The notes: generated by a model not told the origin, from the letters alone. 7,002 bases of DNA from Stenotrophomonas_A sp035539015 (GCA_035539015.1 DATLJF010000252.1:1-7002), one strand, 5' to 3'. Shown: positions 1-6,778, counted from the first letter of the stretch. Made by a program: numbers and translations.

Positions 1-1
1 C

Positions 2-112
2 ATCCAGGCGCTGTTCGAAGCCGTCGCCGGGCACCGGCTGGTGGCCGAAGCGGAAAGCGTCTCGGGCCCGGCGCTGGCCAAGAAGATCCTGCACAGCGTG
101 CCGGTCGATTGA
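2..112 (+). CDS. MoxR-family AAA+ ATPase, C-terminal end only (partial)
   Basis: Only the last 36 codons and the TGA stop are in the window; the gene begins upstream. The readable tail contains LFEAVAGHRLVAEAE and ends in KKILHSVPVD, which matches the C-terminal helical (lid) end of MoxR AAA+ ATPases as I remember them. The P-loop and Walker B would lie outside the window, so the ATPase function is inferred from this tail and from the context. MoxR ATPases typically sit directly upstream of a DUF58 gene and a membrane transglutaminase gene, as here, and are proposed to act as chaperone-like remodellers for their partner proteins. The stop overlaps an ATG (TGATG) that opens a 14-codon frame running up to the next gene. 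The identification is fairly safe because of the neighbourhood, weaker from the sequence alone. Confidence 0.8.
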   Translation: MQALFEAVAGHRLVAEAESVSGPALAKKILHSVPVD

Positions 113-141
113 TGCCGCTGGCCAGCCTCACCCTCGCCCGC

Positions 142-145
142 GGAG
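142..145 (+). promoter_or_regulatory. Ribosome binding site for the DUF58 gene
   Basis: GGAG lies 7 bases before the GTG at 153. This is a good Shine-Dalgarno match at normal spacing and is the main reason for accepting the GTG start, since no suitable in-frame ATG is present near the N-terminus. Confidence 0.6.
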
Positions 146-152
146 CCTGCGC

Positions 153-1112
153 GTGAGCGCCGCAGCAGTGCCCGGCCGCTGGCGCCGGCTGGCCTTGCTG
201 GCGCGCCCACGCGCGCCGGAAGTGTTGCCGGTGCGGCTGGATCGTCGCCGCATCTACGTGCTGCCGACCCCGTTCGGCACGTTCGTCGGCGTGCTGCTGC
301 TGGTCATGCTGCTGGGAGCGCTGAACTACAACAACAACCCCGCCTTGCTGCTGGCGCTGCTGCTCGGTGCCGCGGCGATTGCCAGCGCGATCATGGCGCA
401 CCTGCAGCTGTCAGGCCTGGAACTTACCGCGCTGGCGGCCGAACCGGTGGCGGCCGGCACGCCGCTGCGCCTGCGCCTGGCGTTCCAGGCGCATGACGCG
501 CGTACCCGCCCGGGCCTGCACTTGCAGCATCCCGACGATGAAACCTGGTGCTCGCTCGGCAGCGCCGACGACCAAGCGCCGGAACTGCTGCTGGCCACGC
601 CGCGCCGCGGCTGGCTCGACATCGGCCGCCTGCGCCTGTCCACCACCCACCCGCTGGGCCTGGTGCGGGCGTGGTCGTGGTTCTGGCCCGACGTGCCGTT
701 GCTGGTCTACCCGACCCCGGAAAGCGACGGGCCGCCCCTACCCACCGGCGAGGGCGACCCCACCCGCACGCGCCTGCACGCGCAAGGCGAGGAGTTGCAC
801 CAGCTGCGTCCGTACCGCGTGGGCGATGCGCGCCGCGCCATCGCCTGGAAGCATTCGGCACGCCGCGACAGCCTGCTGGTGCGCGAGTACGAACAACCCA
901 CCGGCGTCGATGTCCGCCTGGACTGGCGCGCCCTGGCCGGGCTGCCCTACGAGCGCCGCGTCGCGCGGCTGGCGCGCTGGGTCGACGAGGCCGAGCGCGA
1001 AGGCCGCCGCTATCGCTTGAACCTGCCCGGCGTGCCGCCACTGGGCCCGGCGCGCGGCCCGCAACATCGTCACGAATGCTTGCGCGCACTGGCGCTGTTG
1101 CCGCATGCGTGA
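153..1112 (+). CDS. DUF58 domain-containing membrane-anchored protein
   Basis: This 319-residue protein has the standard layout of DUF58 proteins encoded next to MoxR ATPases. Two hydrophobic helices near the N-terminus (about residues 41-57 and 63-84) flank the typical LNYNNNPA turn. A beta-rich region follows, with RRGWLDIGRLRLSTTHPLGL at about 151-170, a pattern usual in the family. The DUF58 signature is at about 213-248: GEELHQLRPYRVGDARRAIAWK followed by SAR and LLVREYE. Its role is not settled biochemically; the family resembles von Willebrand A-like partners and is inferred to work with the MoxR ATPase at the cytoplasmic membrane. The GTG start has a GGAG site 7 bases upstream. The gene lies 40 bases after the MoxR stop and overlaps the transglutaminase gene by 8 bases, which suggests one operon with coupled translation. 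I am sure of the family, not of the function. Confidence 0.92.
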   Translation: MSAAAVPGRWRRLALLARPRAPEVLPVRLDRRRIYVLPTPFGTFVGVLLLVMLLGALNYNNNPALLLALLLGAAAIASAIMAHLQLSGLELTALAAEPVAAGTPLRLRLAFQAHDARTRPGLHLQHPDDETWCSLGSADDQAPELLLATPRRGWLDIGRLRLSTTHPLGLVRAWSWFWPDVPLLVYPTPESDGPPLPTGEGDPTRTRLHAQGEELHQLRPYRVGDARRAIAWKHSARRDSLLVREYEQPTGVDVRLDWRALAGLPYERRVARLARWVDEAEREGRRYRLNLPGVPPLGPARGPQHRHECLRALALLPHA

Positions 1113-3054
1113 GTCCCCTGCCCTGTCTTCGCGCAGTCGCGCCTGGCTCGCCGCGACCACCGCGCTGTGCCTGCTGCCGCTGCTGCTGCAATTGCCGGCG
1201 ATGCTGGCGCTGGTATTCGCTGCCTCGGCGGTGCTGACCATTGCGTTGGCCTGGCGCAACGCCACCCCAACGCCGCTGCGCTTGCTGTTGCTGCTGGCCA
1301 TGCTGGCGGCGGTGTACTGGCAATCGGGCATGCACTTCGGCCGCGACACCGGTTGTGCCTTGCTGGCAGCGATGCTGGCGATCAAATCGGCCGAGCTGCG
1401 CAACTTGCGCGATGGCCGCAGCCTGCTCGGCTTCGCCTTGTTCGCGCCGTTCTCGGCCTTCCTGCTCGACCAGGGGCCGGCGACCACCGTGCTGTCGCTG
1501 TTGGCGGTACTGGCCGCAGTGCTGTGCATGGCCCAGCTGGCCGACGCCCAGGCGCACGTGGCTGCGCCCTCATGGCGCGAACAGTTGCGGGTGATGCGCC
1601 GCCTCACCGTGCTCGGCTTGCCATTGGCCCTGGCTGCGTTCTGGCTGTTCCCACGCCTGGGCTCGCCGCTGTGGGGCATTCCCGAGCGCACGATGTCGCG
1701 CCCCGGCCTGTCGGACCACATGTCGCCGGGGCAGTGGCTCGACCTGATGGCCGATGACACCCCGGCGTTGCGCGCGCAGTTCTTCGGTGCGATCCCACCG
1801 GCCGAGCAGCGCTATTGGCGCGGGCCGGTGCTGTGGGACTTCGACGGCCGCGACTGGACCTCGCCGCAATGGCACGCGGCCTCGGCCATGCCCACGGTGC
1901 AGCCGGGTCGCGCGCGCTGGGATTACCAGATCGACTACGAAGCCACCGACGACCGCCGTCTGGTCGCGCTCGACCTGCCGCTGCAGGCACCCAACGGCGC
2001 GCGCCTGAGCCCGGACTACGAACTGGCCAGCGAGCGTGCGCTCACAGGCATGACCCGCTGGCGCTTGCAGTCGGCACCGCCGCTGGCATTCGACGCTACC
2101 CTGCCGCCGTCGCTGCGGCGCGCCGCGCTGCGGCTGCCGGCGGGCTTCAACCCGCGCACGCTGACGCTGGGCCAGCAATGGCGACGCGAAGCCGGCAACG
2201 ACGATGCGGCGATCGTGCGCCGCGCCATGCGCTGGATCCATGAGGAGTTCGCCTACACCCTGGAAACACCGCTCCCCGGCCATGATGGCGTGGATGAATT
2301 CCTGTTCGACCAAAAGCGTGGATTCTGTGAACACTTCAGCTCGGCGTTCGTCGTGTTGATGCGTGCAGCGGGCATCCCGGCTCGCGTAGTCACCGGCTAC
2401 GTCGGGGGCGTGCGCAATCCGATCGGCGACTACTACGTCGTGCGGCGGATGGATGCACACGCCTGGGCCGAAGTGTGGATGGCCGGACGCGGCTGGGTGC
2501 GGGTCGACCCGACCGCGGCGGTGGCGCCCGAGCGGATCTACGACACCCTGGAAAACCGCCTCGCCCAGCAGGGTGGCGCCGGTGCGCAGGCCAACCTGCG
2601 CTGGGCCGGCAACGTCGGCGACTGGCTGCGCCGCGGCTGGAACGACCTGGTGCTGTCCTTCGATGCCGAGCGCCAACAGCGCCTGCTGCGGCCGTTCGGG
2701 CTGGGCCGGCTGGATTCCTCGCAGCTGGTCGCCCTGTTCGTCTGCACCGCCCTGCTTGCGCTGGGCTGGATGGCCTGGTTACTGGCGCGCGGCGAACGCG
2801 AGCGCGACCCGTTGCTGCGGGCCTGGCACCGGCTGGGGCGCCGCTACGCACGCCTCGGGCTACAGCGCGAAGCACACGAACCGGCCGGGCAATGGGCGCA
2901 ACGCGTAGCGCGGGAACTTGCCGATCAAAAGCTGGTCCTACTCAGCCAACGTTTCGCTGCCGCGCGCTACGCTGGCGACACGGCCAACAGCGCACGTCGG
3001 CAATTGATCAAAGACCTGTACCAACATCGCCCGAGCACCGGAGCTTCGCCATGA
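1105..3054 (+). CDS. tgpA: TgpA-type membrane protein with transglutaminase-like cysteine protease domain (DUF3488/TgpA)
   Basis: This is a 649-residue polytopic inner-membrane protein. The first ~185 residues contain several hydrophobic segments (roughly 18-48, 57-73, 83-94, 105-121, 126-145, 166-182), matching the DUF3488 N-terminal module. A large, probably periplasmic, part follows with a transglutaminase core: RGFCEHFSSAFVVLMR carries the nucleophile C408, AHAWAEVW carries H452 and WVRVDPTAAV carries D468, so the Cys-His-Asp triad is complete. A last membrane helix is at about 540-560, followed by a cytoplasmic tail resembling DUF4129 (RAWHRLGRRYARLGL). The family is named after Pseudomonas aeruginosa TgpA, reported as important for viability; its envelope substrate is not known to me. 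The ATG at 1105 overlaps the DUF58 stop by 8 bases, and its own stop overlaps the lipoprotein start (ATGA). No strong ribosome site precedes the start, in keeping with translational coupling. Confidence 0.93.
   Translation: MRESPALSSRSRAWLAATTALCLLPLLLQLPAMLALVFAASAVLTIALAWRNATPTPLRLLLLLAMLAAVYWQSGMHFGRDTGCALLAAMLAIKSAELRNLRDGRSLLGFALFAPFSAFLLDQGPATTVLSLLAVLAAVLCMAQLADAQAHVAAPSWREQLRVMRRLTVLGLPLALAAFWLFPRLGSPLWGIPERTMSRPGLSDHMSPGQWLDLMADDTPALRAQFFGAIPPAEQRYWRGPVLWDFDGRDWTSPQWHAASAMPTVQPGRARWDYQIDYEATDDRRLVALDLPLQAPNGARLSPDYELASERALTGMTRWRLQSAPPLAFDATLPPSLRRAALRLPAGFNPRTLTLGQQWRREAGNDDAAIVRRAMRWIHEEFAYTLETPLPGHDGVDEFLFDQKRGFCEHFSSAFVVLMRAAGIPARVVTGYVGGVRNPIGDYYVVRRMDAHAWAEVWMAGRGWVRVDPTAAVAPERIYDTLENRLAQQGGAGAQANLRWAGNVGDWLRRGWNDLVLSFDAERQQRLLRPFGLGRLDSSQLVALFVCTALLALGWMAWLLARGERERDPLLRAWHRLGRRYARLGLQREAHEPAGQWAQRVARELADQKLVLLSQRFAAARYAGDTANSARRQLIKDLYQHRPSTGASP
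3040..3043 (+). promoter_or_regulatory. Ribosome binding site for the Slp lipoprotein gene
   Basis: GGAG lies inside the end of the transglutaminase gene, 7 bases before the ATG at 3051. It supports that start over an upstream one; the slp frame stays open far back into the transglutaminase gene, which could mislead an automatic start choice. Confidence 0.6.
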
Positions 3055-3578
3055 ACATCCGTATGGTTCTGCCTTTCATCGCCGCGCTATCGCTGGCGGC
3101 GTGCGCCACCGCACCCAAGCCCCTGCAGGGAACGTTCAACCCGGTGCCGCCGCGCGGCGCCGAAGCGCAGCCCGGTGCGCTGGTGCGCTGGGGCGGCACC
3201 ATCATCGAGACCCGCCCGGCCCAGGACCAGACCTGCTTCCAGATGCTGGCGCGCCCGCTCAACAACAGCGGCCGCCCGGCCGGCGGCAGCTCGGCCGACG
3301 CCAACGACGGGCGCTTCGTCGCGTGCCGCACCGGCTTCTACGACCCGGCGGTATTCCAGCCCGGCCGTGAAGTGACCTTCATCGGCACCATCGGCGGTTA
3401 CGAGAACACCCGCATCGGCGAGTTCGACTACCGCCTGCCGCGGGTCAACGCCGACGTGGTGTACCTGTGGCCGATCGTGCGCGAGGTCCAGGTGGTCGAT
3501 CCGTGGGGCCCCTGGGGACCGTGGGGCCCTTGGGGTCCGGGTCCGTGGGGCCCGCGCTGGGGTCGCGGCTGGTGGTAA
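3051..3578 (+). CDS. slp: Slp-family outer-membrane lipoprotein with Pro-Trp-Gly-rich C-terminus
   Basis: This 175-residue protein begins with a short type II signal peptide: Arg4, a hydrophobic stretch, and the lipobox L15-A16-A17-C18. Cleavage before C18 would leave Ala at +2, with no Asp retention signal, which predicts sorting to the outer membrane. The mature part has features of the Slp/YeaY family: LVRWGGTII near 44-52, CRTGFYDPAVFQPGREVTFIGTI spanning about 92-114 and VVYLWPIVREV near 136-146. E. coli Slp (188 residues) is a starvation and stationary-phase lipoprotein of unclear molecular function. The last 25 residues are a PWG repeat ending in RWGRGWW, unlike the bulk of the protein. 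The start overlaps the transglutaminase stop by 4 bases (ATGA) and the gene ends 22 bases before a terminator hairpin, so it is the last gene of the operon. Family assignment is firm; the function of the tail is unknown. Confidence 0.9.
   Translation: MNIRMVLPFIAALSLAACATAPKPLQGTFNPVPPRGAEAQPGALVRWGGTIIETRPAQDQTCFQMLARPLNNSGRPAGGSSADANDGRFVACRTGFYDPAVFQPGREVTFIGTIGGYENTRIGEFDYRLPRVNADVVYLWPIVREVQVVDPWGPWGPWGPWGPGPWGPRWGRGWW
3501..3551 (+). repeat. Tandem Pro-Trp-Gly codon repeats in the slp 3' end
   Basis: Four consecutive 9-base PWG units are followed by a Pro-Gly spacer and a fifth unit. Units 1, 3 and 5 are identical (CCGTGGGGC), while units 2 (CCCTGGGGA) and 4 (CCTTGGGGT) differ only at the third positions of the Pro and Gly codons. 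The amino-acid repeat is therefore exact although the DNA is not. Confidence 0.85.
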
Positions 3579-3600
3579 CCCGTACGCGCTGAGTTAAATG

Positions 3601-3630
3601 AAAACGCCGCCCCAGGGCGGCGTTTTTTTT
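3601..3630 (+). terminator. Rho-independent terminator, probably bidirectional
   Basis: AAAACGCCGCC and GGCGGCGTTTT form an 11-pair stem around a CCAG loop, followed by eight T on the plus strand (3623-3630). It is a strong terminator for the envelope operon ending at 3578. Read on the minus strand, the same stem ends in TTTT, then CATTT, 20 bases after the hinT stop, so it may also end the converging dnaX-ybaB-recR-hinT transcript, with a poorer T tract in that direction. Confidence 0.92.
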
Positions 3631-3649
3631 ATCCGTGCCGCGTCGTGGC

Positions 3650-4006
3650 TCAGCGGCCGGCCGCGCCGAAGTGACCCAGCGCCGCGCCGGCGAGCAGGTG
3701 CAAATGGATGTGGAACACCGTCTGCCCGGCGTTCTCGCGGCAGTTCATGACGATGCGATAGCCGTCCTGCGCGAAACCCTCGCGGCGCGCGTACTCGGCC
3801 GCGGCCAGGGCGAGCTTGCCGATCAACGGCGCTTGTTCGGCGCGCACATCGTCCAACGTCGGGATCGGGTCGTGCTTGGGAATGAAGAGCACATGCACCG
3901 GCGCTTGCGGCGCGATGTCCTTGAAGCCCAGCACCTCGTCGTCTTCATAGACGATGGCGGCGGGGATCTCGCGACGGATGATCTTGCCGAAGATCGTATC
4001 GGTCAT
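3650..4006 (-). CDS. hinT: HinT-type histidine triad (HIT) nucleotide hydrolase
   Basis: This 118-residue protein is the size of E. coli HinT (119). The N-terminus TIFGKIIRREIPA and the segment DIAPQAPVHVLFIPK are near-standard for the HinT branch. The histidine triad is HIHLHLL at residues 99-105, with H101 in the position of the catalytic nucleophile; GQ at 94-95 precedes it as usual. The family hydrolyses purine nucleoside phosphoramidates and aminoacyl-adenylates in the cytoplasm, producing AMP or GMP. The C-terminus (AGAALGHFGAAGR) is diverged from the E. coli one, where the end of the protein influences substrate choice. The ATG start gives the expected N-terminus; a weak GAGG lies about 9 bases upstream. 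The gene follows recR after 45 bases with no convincing promoter in the gap, so it probably belongs to the dnaX transcript. Confidence 0.93.
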   Translation of the reverse strand: MTDTIFGKIIRREIPAAIVYEDDEVLGFKDIAPQAPVHVLFIPKHDPIPTLDDVRAEQAPLIGKLALAAAEYARREGFAQDGYRIVMNCRENAGQTVFHIHLHLLAGAALGHFGAAGR

Positions 4007-4051
4007 GGTCGTGGGCCTCGGAAGTCGGGAGTGCAGCTTAGCCGGACGGCG

Positions 4052-4651
4052 CTACTCGGGCATCTCGCTGCGGCTGCCGAAAGCGTAGGACAACGTACCG
4101 CGATCGACATATTCCAGCTCGCCACCCAGCGGCATGCCCTGGGTCAGGCGGCTGGGCCGCACGCGATGCTGGCGCGCCATCTGGCCGAGGTAATGCGCCG
4201 TGGCCTCGCCTTCGACCGTCGCATTGGTGGCGATGATCAACTCCTCCACCTCGCCCTGCGCCATGCGCTCGCCGAGCCGGTCCAGGCCGAGTTCGCGCGG
4301 GCCGATGCCATCCAGCGGCGAGAGCCGGCCCTGCAGCACGTAATACAGGCCGCGATAGCCGGTGGCATGTTCGATCGCCAGGCGGTCGGCGGGCGATTCG
4401 ACCACGCATAACTGCTGGCGGTCGCGGCTGGCGCTGGCGCAGATCGCGCACAGCGGCTGCTCGCTGAAGTCGCGACACAGGCTGCAATGGCCGATGCGCT
4501 GCATCGCCTCGCCGAGCACTTGCGACAGCCGTTGCCCGCCTTCGCGCTCGCGTTCCAGCAGGTGGTAGGCCATGCGCTGGGCACTCTTCTGGCCCACGCC
4601 CGGCAGCACGCGCAGGGCGTCGATCAATTGTTCGAGCAGGGACAGGCTCAC
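4052..4651 (-). CDS. recR: Recombination mediator protein RecR
   Basis: RecR works with RecO (and RecF) in the cytoplasm to load RecA onto SSB-coated single-stranded DNA at gaps. This 199-residue protein has the full set of domains at normal length (E. coli RecR is about 200). A helix-hairpin-helix with LPGVGQKSAQRMA lies near residues 16-28. A four-cysteine zinc finger follows (C56, C59, C68, C71; CxxC-x8-CxxC). The Toprim domain starts at LCVVESPAD (81-89), and SPLDGIGPRELGLDRL is at 111-126. The conserved Walker-like C-terminus has GGELEYVDRGTLSYAFG near 176-192. The start is GTG, 7 bases after the ybaB stop; the next in-frame Met (M27) lies inside the helix-hairpin-helix and is too late. 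The ribosome site is weak, suggesting coupling to ybaB. The stop is TAG. Confidence 0.97.
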   Translation of the reverse strand: MSLSLLEQLIDALRVLPGVGQKSAQRMAYHLLEREREGGQRLSQVLGEAMQRIGHCSLCRDFSEQPLCAICASASRDRQQLCVVESPADRLAIEHATGYRGLYYVLQGRLSPLDGIGPRELGLDRLGERMAQGEVEELIIATNATVEGEATAHYLGQMARQHRVRPSRLTQGMPLGGELEYVDRGTLSYAFGSRSEMPE

Positions 4652-4658
4652 CGCTCGA

Positions 4659-4979
4659 TCAGAACGGCATCTTCATGCCCGGCGGCAACTGCATGCCGGC
4701 AGTGGCCGAACCCATCTTGGCCTTGGACTCGGCATCGATCTTGTTGGAGGCGTCGTTGAACGCAGCGGCGATCAGGTCTTCGGCCATTTCCGGGTCGGCC
4801 AGCACGCTGGGATCGATCCGCACCTTGCGGCACTCCTTGGCGCCGGTGAGGGTCACGCTGACCATGCCGCCGCCGGCGCTGCCGGTGACTTCGAGCTTGG
4901 CCAGTTCTTCCTGGGCGCGCTGCAGGTTTTCCTGCATCTTCTGCGCCTGCTGCATGAGTTGGGCGATATTGCCGCGCAT
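4659..4979 (-). CDS. ybaB: YbaB/EbfC family nucleoid-associated protein
   Basis: This small DNA-binding protein of the YbaB/EbfC family forms a tweezer-like dimer and binds nucleoid DNA. With the ATG used here it has 106 residues, starting MRGNIAQLMQQAQKMQENLQ. The body is standard: a charged N-terminal helix, then KLEVTGSAGGGMVSVTLTG, RIDPSV, EDLIAAAFNDA and the highly conserved end SGMQLPPGMKMPF. A GTG three codons upstream (base 4988) would give 109 residues and overlap the dnaX stop as GTGA. I prefer the ATG because an AGAG stretch lies 8 bases before it but too close to the GTG, and because related proteins, as I recall them, begin MRGNIAQ. The gene lies between dnaX and recR, a gene order conserved across many bacteria that suggests a link to replication or repair; its exact role there is unproven. 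Confidence 0.95.
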   Translation of the reverse strand: MRGNIAQLMQQAQKMQENLQRAQEELAKLEVTGSAGGGMVSVTLTGAKECRKVRIDPSVLADPEMAEDLIAAAFNDASNKIDAESKAKMGSATAGMQLPPGMKMPF

Positions 4980-4984
4980 GGGGT

Positions 4985-6778
4985 TCACTCTTCGTAAGGA
5001 CGGATGGAATCAGGCACCACGCGGGCGCCGTGTTGCTGGATCAGGCGTTGCACGCTGGGGTCGGCGAGGAACGCCGCCTCGGCCGCGTCCTGGCGTTCGT
5101 TCTTCTGCCGGTGCGTGCGTTGGTGCAAGGTCTCCACCGACGCCTGGCCGGCTTCGATCACTATTTTAGGCGCCTGCCCGAGGGCCGGCTGCAAGGCCTG
5201 CGCGAGTTCGCCGAGCGAACGCTCCGAACGCAGGTATTCGAAACCCGGGTCCAGCGCCAGGCGCAGCACGCCCTCGCGATGCGACACGAACGCGGCATGC
5301 GCGGCGAGCTGGCGCGAGGGACCGGACAATTGCGCACGCGCAATCAGCTCCAGCCACTGTTCGGCATCGGCGATGCGGCCATCGATCGGAGCGGCGGACG
5401 GTTCGCTCGCCGGCGCTTGCGCTGCCGGCGGCGGCGCCATCGCCATTTCCGGCGTTACCGGGGTGGTGCGTACAGGCGCGTCGTCCACCCACGGCGGTGG
5501 ATCGTCCTGGGCTGCGCGCACGGGCGCGACGTGGGCCGGGCGGGTTGCCGGCATCGGTGTTGTTGCGGCGGCACTGGGCTTCGTGGCGGTTGCGACCGCA
5601 GCCGCGGCCACGCCGGATGCGGCACTGCCGGCGCCGGCCGTGCCCTGGCCGGGCTGCGTCGCGCCGGCCGCGCCCGTGCCGGTGCCCGGCGCGATGGCGC
5701 CGGCCGGACGGAACGCCAGCATCCGCAGCACCGCCATCTCGAAACCGCCGCGAGGGCTCGGCGCCAGGTACAGGTCACGGCGGCCATTGAGCGCCATCTG
5801 GTACCACAGCTGCACGACTTCAGGACGCAGGCGCGCGGCAAAATCCTGCGGGTCGACGCCCTCGGCGGCCAGGGCCGCGCCCGGCACCAGCTGCCGCACC
5901 TGGATCCGGTGCAAGGCTTCGGCCAAGGCTTCGAGCACGCCGCCCCAGTCGGGCGAGAATTCGGCCAGCGCGGCCACGACCTGCAACAAGCGGGCGCCAT
6001 CGCCCTCGGTCAGGGCTTCGAGCATCGCGCCGACCTGGGTGCGATCGACCGTGCCCAGCATCGTGCGCACCACCTCTTCGCGCAGCGCACCGCCGGCGTA
6101 GGCGATCGCCTGGTCGAGCAGCGACAGGCCATCGCGCAGGCTGCCGTCGGCGGCCTTGGCCAGCTGCACGATCGCGCTGGCGTCGGCGTCGATCTGCTCG
6201 GCCGCCAGGATCCGGGTCATCTGCCCCTGGATCTGGTCCTCGTCCAGGCGCTTGAGGTTGAACTGCAGGCAACGCGAGAGCACGGTCACCGGCAGCTTCT
6301 GCGGATCGGTGGTGGCGAGCAGGAACTTCACGTGTTCCGGCGGCTCTTCCAGGGTCTTGAGCAGCGCGTTGAACGCCGCCTTGGAGAGCATGTGCACTTC
6401 GTCGATCAGGTAGACCTTGTACTTGCCGCGCGAGGGCATGTACTGCGCGTTCTCGATCACCTCGCGCACATCGTCCACGCCGGTGTTGGACGCCGCGTCG
6501 ATCTCCAGCAGGTCGATATAGCGGCCGGCATCGATATCCAGGCACGCCGGGCACTGGCCGCAGGGGTCGGCGCTGGTGCCCTGTTCACAGTTGAGCGACT
6601 TGGCGAAGATCCGGGCGATGGTGGTCTTGCCGACGCCGCGGGTGCCGGTAAACAGGAAGGCATGGTGCACGCGCCCGCTGTCCAGTGCGTTGCTGAGTGC
6701 GCGGACCACGTGTTCCTGGCCCACCAGCTCGGCAAAACGCTTGGGGCGCCACTTGCGGGCGAGTACGAGATAGGACAT
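4985..6778 (-). CDS. dnaX: DNA polymerase III subunit tau (clamp-loader ATPase DnaX)
   Basis: DnaX is the motor of the clamp loader; full-length tau also links the polymerase cores and the DnaB helicase. The 597-residue protein starts with the canonical MSYLVLARKWRP. Walker A is GTRGVGKT (45-52), zinc cysteines are C64, C73, C76 and C79, Walker B is LIDE (124-127), sensor 1 is LLATTDPQ (153-160), the SRC arginine-finger motif is at 168-170 and sensor 2 lies in GSLRDGLSLLDQ (212-223). The collar domain runs to about residue 365. A Pro/Ala/Gly/Thr-rich linker (about 365-470) then leads to the C-terminal region expected to bind helicase and the alpha subunit. Length is a little below E. coli tau (643). 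No A-rich slippery heptamer of the E. coli tau/gamma type is visible, so a gamma product is not predicted. It is the first gene of the dnaX-ybaB-recR-hinT run; no clear ribosome site precedes the ATG. Confidence 0.97.
   Translation of the reverse strand: MSYLVLARKWRPKRFAELVGQEHVVRALSNALDSGRVHHAFLFTGTRGVGKTTIARIFAKSLNCEQGTSADPCGQCPACLDIDAGRYIDLLEIDAASNTGVDDVREVIENAQYMPSRGKYKVYLIDEVHMLSKAAFNALLKTLEEPPEHVKFLLATTDPQKLPVTVLSRCLQFNLKRLDEDQIQGQMTRILAAEQIDADASAIVQLAKAADGSLRDGLSLLDQAIAYAGGALREEVVRTMLGTVDRTQVGAMLEALTEGDGARLLQVVAALAEFSPDWGGVLEALAEALHRIQVRQLVPGAALAAEGVDPQDFAARLRPEVVQLWYQMALNGRRDLYLAPSPRGGFEMAVLRMLAFRPAGAIAPGTGTGAAGATQPGQGTAGAGSAASGVAAAAVATATKPSAAATTPMPATRPAHVAPVRAAQDDPPPWVDDAPVRTTPVTPEMAMAPPPAAQAPASEPSAAPIDGRIADAEQWLELIARAQLSGPSRQLAAHAAFVSHREGVLRLALDPGFEYLRSERSLGELAQALQPALGQAPKIVIEAGQASVETLHQRTHRQKNERQDAAEAAFLADPSVQRLIQQHGARVVPDSIRPYEE

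Noticed and set aside
424..2676. Long minus-strand frames (377, 340 and 368 codons) opposite the DUF58 and transglutaminase genes
   Set aside because: They are antisense to clearly coding genes, overlap one another, and give low-complexity Arg/Ala/Gln-rich translations, as expected from third-position GC bias.
2475..3050. Upstream extension of the slp frame into the transglutaminase gene (would give 367 residues)
   Set aside because: The frame is open only by composition. The ATG at 3051 has a GGAG site and creates a proper lipoprotein signal peptide with a lipobox, and the extension overlaps a well-supported coding region.
3635..4411. 258-codon plus-strand frame across hinT and recR
   Set aside because: It is antisense to two recognised genes and starts within the region just after the terminator, with no recognisable domain.
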